Numbered from the stretch's first letter, positions 1 to 6,701 are shown. The stretch is 10,008 nucleotides of DNA from Candidatus Nitrosopumilus sp. (GCA_029880665.1 JAOUNZ010000022.1:1-10008); one strand, 5' to 3'. A program made the numbers and translations. Notes: generated by a model not told the origin, from the sequence alone.

Positions 1-2
1 TA

Positions 3-929
3 ATCCCTATGAGTACAGATATTGATACTTGTGCATTAATTGCAGCAGGAATTGAGAGTATTGACAAGGTTGGACCATTTGATTGCAAATTTAAATTAGA
101 AGCAATTGATGATGTACGTGCTGCAAAGAAAGAAGATATTGTAAGGCGTGCAAAAGAGATTAAGCAAAAATGGGCGACTAAAACTGTCAGTGAGGGTGAA
201 AGCATGCTAAATGATGTTCATCAAGGTGATGCTGGGAAACTAGCAACATACGGACCATCAAAACTGACCTGTAGTTCTGGTGTCTTTACTTCTAATTGGG
301 TTATTCTAGTTGAAGGAAGGGCTGATGTAATCAATCTTTTAAGGGCCGGATATGACAACGCGCTTGCAATAGAAGGTGCAAAAATTGATGAATCCATCAA
401 AGAGTTATGTAACTCAAAAGATACTGTTGTTGCTTTCATTGATGGTGATAGGGCGGGTGGATTTATTCTCAAAGAACTCAAATCTATAGTTACATTAGAT
501 TATGAATTGCGAGCAGACAAAGATGTCGAAGTTGAAGAATTAACACCACAAAGAATTGATGAAATTCTAAGACCTGTTGCTGACGAAATCAAACATGGAA
601 AATCAACACCTGCTCTCAAAAACGAGGATGATAAACCAATTGCAGAAATGGCTGCAAAGATTTTCTCAAATCTCAATGAAACTCTTGAAGCAGTTGCATT
701 AGACGGTAATCATAATGAAATATTTAAAGTTCCGATCAGTGAAGTTGTAAGTAAACTGTCTACGCAATCTGGAATCAAATATCTTCTATTGGATGGCATT
801 ATCACTCAGAGACTCTTGGAAGGCGCCAAAAATGCTGGTATTGAATACGTTATTGGCCATAGAATTGCCAAGCTATCAAACTCTGATGGAATGATACTCA
901 AAACATTCAGTGATCTAGGCGTATCTTAG
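3..929 (+). CDS. dnaG: Archaeal DnaG-type protein (TOPRIM primase homologue), 3' part
   Basis: This is the C-terminal three quarters or so of an archaeal DnaG. The reading frame is open to the left edge (codons for Ile-Pro precede the first visible Met at 9), and the family usually has about 400 residues against 308 here, so the ATG at 9 is internal and the true start lies outside the window. Counting from that Met, the TOPRIM domain shows the acidic glycine motif VEGRAD (101-106) and the metal-binding motif DGDRAG (145-150). The segment before it (STDIDTCALIAAGIES, KVGP) matches the conserved archaeal DnaG lead-in. Archaeal DnaG has been linked both to primer synthesis and to the exosome, where it acts as an RNA-binding subunit; the sequence does not decide between these. 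ribK follows after 8 bp on the same strand, so the two are probably co-transcribed. Confidence 0.93.
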   Translation: MPMSTDIDTCALIAAGIESIDKVGPFDCKFKLEAIDDVRAAKKEDIVRRAKEIKQKWATKTVSEGESMLNDVHQGDAGKLATYGPSKLTCSSGVFTSNWVILVEGRADVINLLRAGYDNALAIEGAKIDESIKELCNSKDTVVAFIDGDRAGGFILKELKSIVTLDYELRADKDVEVEELTPQRIDEILRPVADEIKHGKSTPALKNEDDKPIAEMAAKIFSNLNETLEAVALDGNHNEIFKVPISEVVSKLSTQSGIKYLLLDGIITQRLLEGAKNAGIEYVIGHRIAKLSNSDGMILKTFSDLGVS

Positions 930-937
930 GATCTTAG

Positions 938-1621
938 ATGACTGAATTAAAGATTCAGCACATCCTAACTCTTTCTTATCTGTTGTCCAAAGGCGCCAAA
1001 CACAATTATGTTTCTATTACTACTTCATCACTTGGAAAGAGTATCAATAAATCTCAACAAGCAGCATCAAAACATCTTGTTGAATTAGAACAAAATCAAT
1101 TCATTGAGAGAATAATTAGTGGGAGAAAAATATCTGTAAAAATCACTCCAAAAGGATTTTCTGAGATGGTAAAACTTTCATCTATCTTACAAAAAAGTCT
1201 GGATTCTTCCCCATCATATGTTGAACTAAAGGGAACATTAATTTCTGGAATGGGTGAGGGTGCTTACTATATGGGATTAAAAGGATATACAAAACAATTC
1301 CAATCAAAAATTGGATACATTCCCTTCCCAGGGACTCTTAATGTTCTACTGGATCAAAAAATCCATCAAGAAGCGATAAAACAATTTGAAACTTTGGATG
1401 GAATTAAAATCAACAGCTTTTCAGATGGTATGCGAACATATGGTTGGGTTAAATGCTTTGCAGCCAAACTGAACAATTCTACGAGATGTGAATTGATCAT
1501 GCTTGAGCGTACACATCATGATAATTCCATCATCGAATTAATCTCAAAACACTGTTTGAGAAAAACTGCCAAATTAAAAGACGGGTCTAAAGTCTCAATT
1601 AAAATTCCAATAAATTCCTAA
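938..1621 (+). CDS. ribK: CTP-dependent riboflavin kinase with N-terminal winged helix (RbkR-like)
   Basis: Predicted to phosphorylate riboflavin to FMN using CTP, the archaeal type unrelated to bacterial RibF. The catalytic domain (about 95-227) shows the glycine-rich stretch GMGEGAYY (104-111), GYIPFPGTLNV (126-136), RTHH (191-194) and a C-terminal LRKTAKLKDG segment, all typical of the family. Residues 1-90 look like a MarR-type winged helix (SLGKSINKSQQAASKHLVEL as recognition region, then a GRKISVKITPKG wing). The stand-alone kinase of Methanocaldococcus is only about 136 residues; the HTH-kinase fusion matches the RbkR proteins described as both riboflavin kinase and regulator of riboflavin genes in archaea. 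Regulatory activity here is inferred from architecture. It starts 8 bp after dnaG without a clear ribosome binding site, and its stop codon overlaps that of the convergent ribL gene. Confidence 0.9.
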   Translation: MTELKIQHILTLSYLLSKGAKHNYVSITTSSLGKSINKSQQAASKHLVELEQNQFIERIISGRKISVKITPKGFSEMVKLSSILQKSLDSSPSYVELKGTLISGMGEGAYYMGLKGYTKQFQSKIGYIPFPGTLNVLLDQKIHQEAIKQFETLDGIKINSFSDGMRTYGWVKCFAAKLNNSTRCELIMLERTHHDNSIIELISKHCLRKTAKLKDGSKVSIKIPINS

Positions 1622-2235
1622 AGCCCATGAATTGATTCACCGTATTCTTTCTCTATCTTGGAACTAGAACTTTCTGGAATTGGAGATTGCAATCTTGCAA
1701 CTTTTGCATCCAAACCTATTTTTTTGCATCCCTCTATAATGAATTGCTCTTGATGAATCTGATCATAACCTAACGCAATAATTTGAGGCTTGACGTGTTT
1801 TACAGTCTTAAAGATATCTTCTTCTTGTCCTATCAAACAAAGATCTACCATGGACAATGAGTTTACCAATTCCTGTCTTTGATCTTGCGTATGAAGTGGT
1901 ATTCTTTTTTTCATCTTTACCACCGTGTTGTCAGTTGCCACGACTACGACTAGAACATCACCAAATTTCTTTGCAGCATTTAACGTGTATATGTGACCTG
2001 GATGAATTATGTCAAAAACTCCTCCTGCTAATACTATTTTTAATGAATTTCTCCCAACTTCAGTTAGTGTTTTCCTGTCTTCGTTTACAAGTTGTTTTTT
2101 AACTAATTTGTCTATCTTTGAGTTGATTTCGTTATCTGAAAACATCACTTTTCTTCTAATTATCTCAAATGGCGTCTTTCCTTGAATTTGGCATACGTAA
2201 ATAACAGAAAGAATTGCTTTTTCATCTTTTTCCAA
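1618..2235 (-). CDS. ribL: RibL-type FAD synthase (FMN adenylyltransferase) with N-terminal winged-helix-like domain
   Basis: Predicted to transfer AMP from ATP to FMN, giving FAD. Residues about 66-200 form a nucleotidyltransferase domain with GGVFDIIHPGH (71-81, the HxGH motif being H78-H81), the TDN segment (102-104) and the SSSSK signature (189-193), as in archaeal RibL and glycerol-3-phosphate cytidylyltransferases. Archaeal RibL proteins are about 150 residues; this one carries about 65 extra N-terminal residues that look like a winged helix (IDKLVKKQLV recognition-like helix, then DRKTLTEVGR as wing). The adjacent riboflavin kinase supports FMN as substrate, but CDP-alcohol synthesis cannot be excluded from motifs alone. 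The start used is TTG at 2235; an in-frame TAA at 2265-2263 limits any extension, and a strong GAGGGAG lies too far upstream (19 nt) for that TTG. The gene is 45 bp downstream of dphB. Confidence 0.83.
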   Translation of the reverse strand: MEKDEKAILSVIYVCQIQGKTPFEIIRRKVMFSDNEINSKIDKLVKKQLVNEDRKTLTEVGRNSLKIVLAGGVFDIIHPGHIYTLNAAKKFGDVLVVVVATDNTVVKMKKRIPLHTQDQRQELVNSLSMVDLCLIGQEEDIFKTVKHVKPQIIALGYDQIHQEQFIIEGCKKIGLDAKVARLQSPIPESSSSKIEKEYGESIHGL

Positions 2236-2254
2236 TGCTTTTTGTATTTTTATT

Positions 2255-2261
2255 CTCCCTC
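2255..2261 (-). promoter_or_regulatory. Shine-Dalgarno-like GAGGGAG upstream of ribL
   Basis: On the minus strand GAGGGAG is the only good ribosome binding site in the 45-bp dphB-ribL gap. It sits 19 nt before the TTG at 2235 but only 7 nt before an in-frame ATA codon at 2247-2245. Either the real start is a non-canonical AUA/upstream codon adding four residues, or the TTG is used with a poorly spaced site. The sequence match is clear; its use is inferred. Confidence 0.4.
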
Positions 2262-2280
2262 TTTAATTCATCGCTAAAAA

Positions 2281-3318
2281 TTACATTTTTGGTTCAAGAC
2301 CTTTTGCCAATCGTAATGCATCTATAAGACCATCTGCGTATCCTATACTCAAAATTGCTATTTCGTCTTGGCCATCTTCCAGAAATTTTTCTGCATCTTG
2401 AATATACAATTCTGCATTTTCTAAAATTACGCCAAACTCATTTTGTTCTTTATAATGCGGTATGACTTCTTCAAGTGCGTCTCTTACCATTGGAACATAT
2501 TTCTCCATCATCTGAATTGAAATCTTTTTTGTTTTTTCACTGTTATCATATGGTTCATCTATACACTGACTAAATATTCTGAGTGCATCTGATTCTGTAA
2601 AGTGCATTTTTCCTGGAATAATTACTGTATGGGGGGGTTTGCCAAAATCAACTTTCATTAAACTAGAAATTTTACCTGAAATTATTTTTTGATCCTTGAA
2701 CCCAATTCTAGATGCAATTATCGCATATGTAAATGGATTTACGACATTTCGCTTTTGTCCTTTTTCTGTTTCTATTAATCTGTCTAATGCATCTTTAGGA
2801 TCTAGAAAGAAATCTTTATCTTGATTATATTCCAAAAGAAGTACAGTATGATTCCCTTCGATAATATTTTTGTATATTATATAATAAGGGGTTGTAAGCG
2901 ACTTGATTTCACTCATAATTGTTGCAATTCTTCCAATTTTGTAAAAATGTAACCCACATTCACCAATCATTGAAGTAAGTGATGAAGATGCATGAATAGA
3001 ATGTGTCTTTATTTTTTCTTTGATTGCTCTAGTTCTTAATTCGATATGTGTTGTTGCAATGTATGGATCACCATATGCTAACAGGACCACTTTTTTCTTC
3101 TTTGCATTTTCTAAAATTTCTTTACCGTCTTCAACTACCCATCTTTTTGCTGATATGGTTTCTCCTTTTATGGTATTTTTGATTTTAATTAAATCTGATT
3201 TTCTTATTGGACTGGTAAATTGTTCAATGTATACAATATCTGCTTTTGATAAAACATCCAGTGCCTCATTAGGAATTGATTTGAATCCAGAAATTCCTAA
3301 ACCTACAAACCACAACAT
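2281..3318 (-). CDS. dphB: Diphthine synthase DphB fused to a C-terminal DUF357-like domain
   Basis: S-adenosylmethionine-dependent methyltransferase that methylates the modified histidine of elongation factor 2 in diphthamide synthesis. Residues 1-255 are the SAM-binding tetrapyrrole-methylase-type fold: MLWFVGLGIS at the start, YIEQFTS (30-36), LLAYGDPYIATTH (79-91), HASSSLTSMIGECGLHFYKIGR (109-130) and NPFTYAIIASRIG (194-206). DphB is normally about 250-265 residues; this protein has 345. The extra 85 or so residues after a short linker (about 256-262) are predicted helical, with LYIQDAEKFLEDGQ and ILSIGYADGLIDALR, which resembles the small archaeal family DUF357, whose function is unknown. 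The ATG overlaps the lysK stop by one base (TAATG), so translation is probably coupled. Nothing in the frame suggests a sequencing artefact joining two genes. Confidence 0.92.
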   Translation of the reverse strand: MLWFVGLGISGFKSIPNEALDVLSKADIVYIEQFTSPIRKSDLIKIKNTIKGETISAKRWVVEDGKEILENAKKKKVVLLAYGDPYIATTHIELRTRAIKEKIKTHSIHASSSLTSMIGECGLHFYKIGRIATIMSEIKSLTTPYYIIYKNIIEGNHTVLLLEYNQDKDFFLDPKDALDRLIETEKGQKRNVVNPFTYAIIASRIGFKDQKIISGKISSLMKVDFGKPPHTVIIPGKMHFTESDALRIFSQCIDEPYDNSEKTKKISIQMMEKYVPMVRDALEEVIPHYKEQNEFGVILENAELYIQDAEKFLEDGQDEIAILSIGYADGLIDALRLAKGLEPKM

Positions 3319-4445
3319 TACTGAATGTTTCTATCATGTAGTCTTTTTAAATGCTGTAGAGTCTTTTTGAGAACTTCTATGCCTCTTAGATATTCATCAA
3401 TTGAGACTTTTTCGTCGATTGTATGTGCCTCATGTGGATCTCCTGGGCCATATGTAACCACAGGAATACTCCACTGATTACCTAAAACATTCATGTCTCC
3501 TGTGCCTGTTTTCCTAATTAGGGTTGGTCTTGAATGTTCTACTTCCATAATTCCAAGAGTGAATGCCCTAACTAATGGTGAAGTATGAGATGCTTCAAAT
3601 GGTTCCGTTTCATCAAGAATTGAGTAGAACGCTTCAACTTCTCTTTCTTGGGCAATTTCTTTTACTAGTGTTGCAATTTTCTGTTCAATAATTTTACAAT
3701 TCATGTCTACTGGAATTCTAATGTCAAATGTGGTTTCACAATCTTTTGGTGTTACGTTATGACTTGTTCCTCCTTTAATCTCTGTCATTGTTATGGTAAG
3801 TAACATTCCTTTGGATTTGCCTTCTTGATTCATCTCTAATCTTTCTTTGAGCTCTTTTACAAAAATCATTGATTCTTGAATTGCATTTTTTGAAAGCCAC
3901 GGTGCACTTGCATGAGAACTATCATCTACACTGATTTTAAGATTAATTGCTAATCTTCCTTTATATGCAATCGTAACTTGTTTAATCCCACTAGGTTCTC
4001 CAAAAACTGCATAATCAATACCCATCTCTTTTTTTACAAGATTCTTGATTCCTGTTGCATTTCCTTCTTCATCCACAGCTCCTACAAAAAATACCGTCCC
4101 GTTGTTATTTTGAATTGATGCTGCGGCAAATAACATTGCCATCAATGGTGCCTTTGCATCTGACGCACCTCGTCCATAAAGAGAATCTCCTTCTTTTCTT
4201 ACTTTGACTTTTCCTGGAACCACATCCATATGCCCACATAACATTATCTTTGGTGATCCAGAACCTTTTTTTGCTATTATGTTTCCAACTTCATCAATTT
4301 GAATATCCTCAAATCCCAAATCATCACATTTGTCAGCTAAAAACTCCGCCATTGGTTTTTCACTAAGTGATGGCGTGTAAAGTCTTAATGCCTTTTCAAG
4401 CATCTTCACTGCAAATCTTGGTGTAACTGTAAAATTTGTGTCCAA
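3318..4445 (-). CDS. lysK: [LysW]-lysine (and possibly [LysW]-ornithine) hydrolase, M20 family
   Basis: Last step of the carrier-protein lysine pathway: hydrolysis that frees lysine (or ornithine) from LysW. It is an M20-family metallohydrolase. Metal ligands and catalytic residues are visible: H72 and D74 in GHMDVVPG, D96 in GASDAKA, the acid pair E126-E127 in VDEEG, E150 in FGEPSG, and H341 in AHTIDE. A lid/dimerisation domain lies about 160-280. Assignment to LysK over ArgE/DapE rests on its place right after lysW and lysX, its length (375, normal) and overall resemblance. The frame opens with TTG at 4445, 3 bp after the lysX stop; a later ATG at residue 15 (4403) is a credible alternative, since the conserved part begins near MLEKALRLYTPS. 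No strong ribosome binding site precedes either. Confidence 0.9.
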   Translation of the reverse strand: MDTNFTVTPRFAVKMLEKALRLYTPSLSEKPMAEFLADKCDDLGFEDIQIDEVGNIIAKKGSGSPKIMLCGHMDVVPGKVKVRKEGDSLYGRGASDAKAPLMAMLFAAASIQNNNGTVFFVGAVDEEGNATGIKNLVKKEMGIDYAVFGEPSGIKQVTIAYKGRLAINLKISVDDSSHASAPWLSKNAIQESMIFVKELKERLEMNQEGKSKGMLLTITMTEIKGGTSHNVTPKDCETTFDIRIPVDMNCKIIEQKIATLVKEIAQEREVEAFYSILDETEPFEASHTSPLVRAFTLGIMEVEHSRPTLIRKTGTGDMNVLGNQWSIPVVTYGPGDPHEAHTIDEKVSIDEYLRGIEVLKKTLQHLKRLHDRNIQ

Positions 4446-4448
4446 TTC

Positions 4449-5291
4449 TTACTTGTCTATCTTCAGTGCGTAATCAAGCATTGCTGATGGAATGTCTACT
4501 TTACATACTCTGACAGTGTTCTTGTATTCTGTCGTATTGTTGACTTCATGGACAACTAGGCCCTTCTCATCGCTTTCCATTAAATCTATACCTACAATAT
4601 CTCCCTGAACGGCATGTTTTGCCTTTATACACATTTCTTCCATCTCTTGTGTTATTTTACATGGTTCAGCTGTTCCTCCAAGTGCCATATTGGTTTTCCA
4701 ATGTTTAGAAATTCTGTAAATCGCTGCGATTATTTTGTCTCCTACCATTATAGCTCTGATGTCTCTTGGCGGTCTTTGTACGAACTCTTCCAAGTAATGA
4801 ATCTGATAAATTGGATACATATTTTCTCTGCTCTCAAGAATTCCATCTGCAGAATCTATGCCATTTAATTTTGAAATTAGTCTTCCCCAACTACCTACTG
4901 TTGGTTTGATGACTCTTGGAAATCCTTGGGTTTGCATAGCTTCCAATGCAGATTCTTTTGAAAATGCAACAGTTGCATCAGGTGTTGGAACTCCAAATTT
5001 TTTTAATAACATATGTGTAAATAATTTATTTCCTGCAAAAACACCCGTATTGAGACAATTGATTACCTTGATACCAAGTCCTTCAAGTGCTGCAGTTGAA
5101 TGAATGTTTCTGTAATAACTCACACATCTCTGAATAACTACGCCGTAATCCTCAGGTTTTTTTTCTAAATCTAATGCTAATTTCTTACAGTCAACCATCT
5201 GTATGTTGATGTTGTTTTTCTTCCCTGCTTCTAACAGAGCTTTTTCTTCCCAACGGATGGTATCGTAAAGAATAGTAACGTCAGGACTCAC
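4449..5291 (-). CDS. lysX: LysX, LysW-alpha-aminoadipate ligase (ATP-grasp)
   Basis: Attaches the amino group of alpha-aminoadipate to the C-terminal residue of LysW using ATP. It is a RimK-related ATP-grasp enzyme. With a 280-residue product one sees the N-terminal pre-ATP domain (ILYDTIRWEEKALLEAG), NTGVFAGNKL (81-90), the ATP-binding lysine in VIKPTVGSWGR (K129), EEFVQRPPRDIRA (168-180), and the metal/substrate end GIDLME...HEVNNTTEYKN (234-258), including D236, E249 and N251. I prefer GTG at 5291 over the TTG at 5300: GTG gives the classic 4-base GTGA overlap with the lysW stop and has a GAGG 10 nt upstream, while for the TTG this element would be only one base away. LysX cannot be told from the glutamate-specific ArgX with certainty by eye; context with homocitrate synthase favours LysX. 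Confidence 0.9.
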   Translation of the reverse strand: MSPDVTILYDTIRWEEKALLEAGKKNNINIQMVDCKKLALDLEKKPEDYGVVIQRCVSYYRNIHSTAALEGLGIKVINCLNTGVFAGNKLFTHMLLKKFGVPTPDATVAFSKESALEAMQTQGFPRVIKPTVGSWGRLISKLNGIDSADGILESRENMYPIYQIHYLEEFVQRPPRDIRAIMVGDKIIAAIYRISKHWKTNMALGGTAEPCKITQEMEEMCIKAKHAVQGDIVGIDLMESDEKGLVVHEVNNTTEYKNTVRVCKVDIPSAMLDYALKIDK

Positions 5292-5455
5292 TGTCCCCAA
5301 TCCTCGCCAACCGTTTGGGCAGGCTTTAGTTGGAAACCGTCTGAACCTTTTTCTAATTCAAAACTTGCGCCACATTCCGGACATGTTACAATTTCACCCT
5401 CAAGTGCATCACTTGGAACAGAAATATCTGCATCACATTCTTCACATTTTGACAT
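5288..5455 (-). CDS. lysW: LysW amino-group carrier protein, with C-terminal Gln
   Basis: A 55-residue acidic carrier protein that protects and carries alpha-aminoadipate through the lysine pathway. It starts with ATG at 5455 and reads MSKCEECDADISVPSDALEG at the N-terminus. Two CxxC pairs (C4/C7 and C25/C28, in KCEEC and TCPEC) form a small zinc-binding fold, and a globular core is followed by a flexible tail. Length matches the family (about 54-60). The tail ends EDWGQ, while the family hallmark is EDWGE, in which the side-chain carboxyl of the last Glu receives the substrate; the last codon here is CAG. It lies 22 bp after homocitrate synthase and overlaps lysX by 4 bp, placing carrier and ligase in one translational unit. 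Identity is near certain from motif, size and neighbours. Confidence 0.95.
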   Translation of the reverse strand: MSKCEECDADISVPSDALEGEIVTCPECGASFELEKGSDGFQLKPAQTVGEDWGQ

Positions 5456-5477
5456 GATTTATCTCAATTAATCCTCT

Positions 5478-6662
5478 TTATTTATCATTAATTATCTTTT
5501 TTTCAAGTCTGTCTTCGAGAGGTATTTCGATTAGATCTCCCATTCTGAGATTTTTTAATCCAGACGCAACTGCCTTTGCACCCTCATCGTCTTTTTCCAA
5601 GCCTAATAATGACATTAAATACGCTGCACCTGTCTTCCCTGCTAATTCCCCAAAGACTATTCTTCGTCTATTTCCTACTGCTCTAGGTGGAATTGGCTCA
5701 TACGCTGCCGGGTTTCTAAGAATTGCTGCAAGGTGTGTTCCTGCTTTATGCTTGTATGCTGAGCTGCCAACAATTGGTTTAGAATCATAAGGCGCAATTG
5801 ATGTGTATTCCTCAATTAATCTAGATAGATCAAGTAACATGTCCAATCTTAAGTCGTTTGGTGATTTGTAAAGATAGGTTAACGCAACTGCAACTTCTGC
5901 AAGAGGTGGAATTCCTGTTCTTTCTCCAATACCATCAATGGTAGTGTGAATTTGATCAACCCCTGCATCACACGCTGAAAATGCATTTGCCAGTGCAAAA
6001 CCAATGTCATTGTGGACATGCGCGTCTAACGGAACATCTACTACTTCTCTAACTTTTTTTACAAAATTGAACATTCCAATAGGACGTAAAATCCCAACAG
6101 TATCTGGAAGACTAATTCTATCAACACCTGCTTTTTCTATTGCTTTGCAAACTTTTAGTAAAAATTCTGGCTCTGCTCTACTTCCATCTTCTACAGTAAA
6201 TCTGATTTTAAGACCATGAGATTTTGCATACTCTACTGTTTCTACGGCTCTCTCAAGTGCCTCTTCTCTTGAAATCCGAAGTTTATCTTTTAGATGTATG
6301 TCTGAAATTCCTAAATATGCTGCACACCACTTTGCATCACAATCCAGTGAAACATCTATATCTTCCTTGAGCGCTCGTCCGTGGGATACAATATCTGCTT
6401 TTAATCCCTGTTTGATGATTGTCTTAGTTGCTTCTTTATGGTCACCGGATACAACTGGTGATATCTCAATTTGATCCACCCCAAAATAATCTAACATCCA
6501 TGCAATCTGAATTCTTTGTTTGTTTGTAAATGAAACACCCGGATGTTGTTCTCCTTCTCGTAAAGTACTGTCTAGTATTCGTATTTTTTTTGGGGTTTTG
6601 TCATATGCGTTGTAAATGTTTGCATAGTGATTCGGATCTTTCATTACTGATATCGGTGACAT
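5478..6662 (-). CDS. Homocitrate synthase (alpha-aminoadipate pathway)
   Basis: Condenses acetyl-CoA with 2-oxoglutarate to homocitrate, the first committed step toward alpha-aminoadipate. It is a TIM-barrel enzyme of the DRE-TIM (HMGL-like) family: DSTLREGEQHPGVSF (31-45, with catalytic R35 and metal ligand region D31/E36), LPDTVG (185-190), the metal-binding HVHND (215-219), GIGERTG (244-250) and the C-terminal HKAGTHLAAI (305-314, with the catalytic His). AAYEPIPPRAVGNRRR resembles Thermus homocitrate synthase. At 394 residues it is near the 376 of Thermus and lacks the roughly 120-residue LeuA allosteric domain, so isopropylmalate synthase is unlikely; citramalate or re-citrate synthase is less likely given lysW next door. 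The first ATG is used; a second at residue 7 (6644) fits a promoter-proximal leaderless start. Confidence 0.88.
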   Translation of the reverse strand: MSPISVMKDPNHYANIYNAYDKTPKKIRILDSTLREGEQHPGVSFTNKQRIQIAWMLDYFGVDQIEISPVVSGDHKEATKTIIKQGLKADIVSHGRALKEDIDVSLDCDAKWCAAYLGISDIHLKDKLRISREEALERAVETVEYAKSHGLKIRFTVEDGSRAEPEFLLKVCKAIEKAGVDRISLPDTVGILRPIGMFNFVKKVREVVDVPLDAHVHNDIGFALANAFSACDAGVDQIHTTIDGIGERTGIPPLAEVAVALTYLYKSPNDLRLDMLLDLSRLIEEYTSIAPYDSKPIVGSSAYKHKAGTHLAAILRNPAAYEPIPPRAVGNRRRIVFGELAGKTGAAYLMSLLGLEKDDEGAKAVASGLKNLRMGDLIEIPLEDRLEKKIINDK

Positions 6663-6670
6663 AAATAGAT

Positions 6671-6678
6671 GATATAAA
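6671..6678 (-). promoter_or_regulatory. Candidate archaeal TATA box for the homocitrate synthase-lysWXK operon
   Basis: On the minus strand TTTATATC lies in the 98-bp gap between the Lrp gene and homocitrate synthase. Its centre is about 30 bp before the ATG at 6644, so transcription would begin near 6648-6650, just ahead of the residue-7 Met and after the first ATG at 6662. That would give an almost leaderless mRNA for a 388-residue product. The match is a short AT-rich motif in AT-rich DNA, so it is only a candidate. Confidence 0.4.
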
Positions 6679-6688
6679 CATATTCGTA

Positions 6689-6701
6689 CTAACTTCGTTA
6701 G
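6689..6701. promoter_or_regulatory. 13-bp palindrome, candidate Lrp/LysM operator
   Basis: CTAACTTCGTTAG is an inverted repeat with perfect 5-bp arms (CTAAC/GTTAG) and a 3-bp centre. It sits about 10 bp upstream of the TATA-like box for homocitrate synthase, the usual place for an archaeal activator site, and 60 bp after the stop of an Lrp-family gene. Size and symmetry suit an Lrp-type dimer. In Sulfolobus the LysM protein binds ahead of lysW genes; that this site does the same is inference. Confidence 0.35.

Noticed and set aside
9..929. dnaG as a complete gene starting at the ATG at 9
   Set aside because: The frame is open upstream, the protein would lack about a quarter of the family length, and the Met lies in a conserved internal segment; the gene is cut by the window edge.
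2263..2271. ATG-AAT-TAA mini reading frame ahead of ribL as a regulatory leader peptide
   Set aside because: Two codons in AT-rich DNA occur easily by chance and there is no ribosome binding site ahead of it; kept only as a side remark in the ribL start finding.
2631..2637. Run of seven G (C7 in the sense of dphB), possible programmed frameshift
   Set aside because: The dphB frame is intact on both sides and encodes the expected GKPPH segment; the shifted frames offer no sensible product. At most a sequencing-error-prone spot.
3020..3370. 116-codon open frame on the + strand opposite dphB
   Set aside because: Antisense to the well-supported DphB N-terminus, which has conserved motifs; the hydrophobic look comes from the complement of lysine-rich codons, not from a real membrane protein.
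5478..6662. 2-isopropylmalate or citramalate synthase in place of homocitrate synthase
   Set aside because: The C-terminal LeuA regulatory domain is missing, the C-terminal segment resembles Thermus homocitrate synthase, and the gene sits directly ahead of lysW-lysX.
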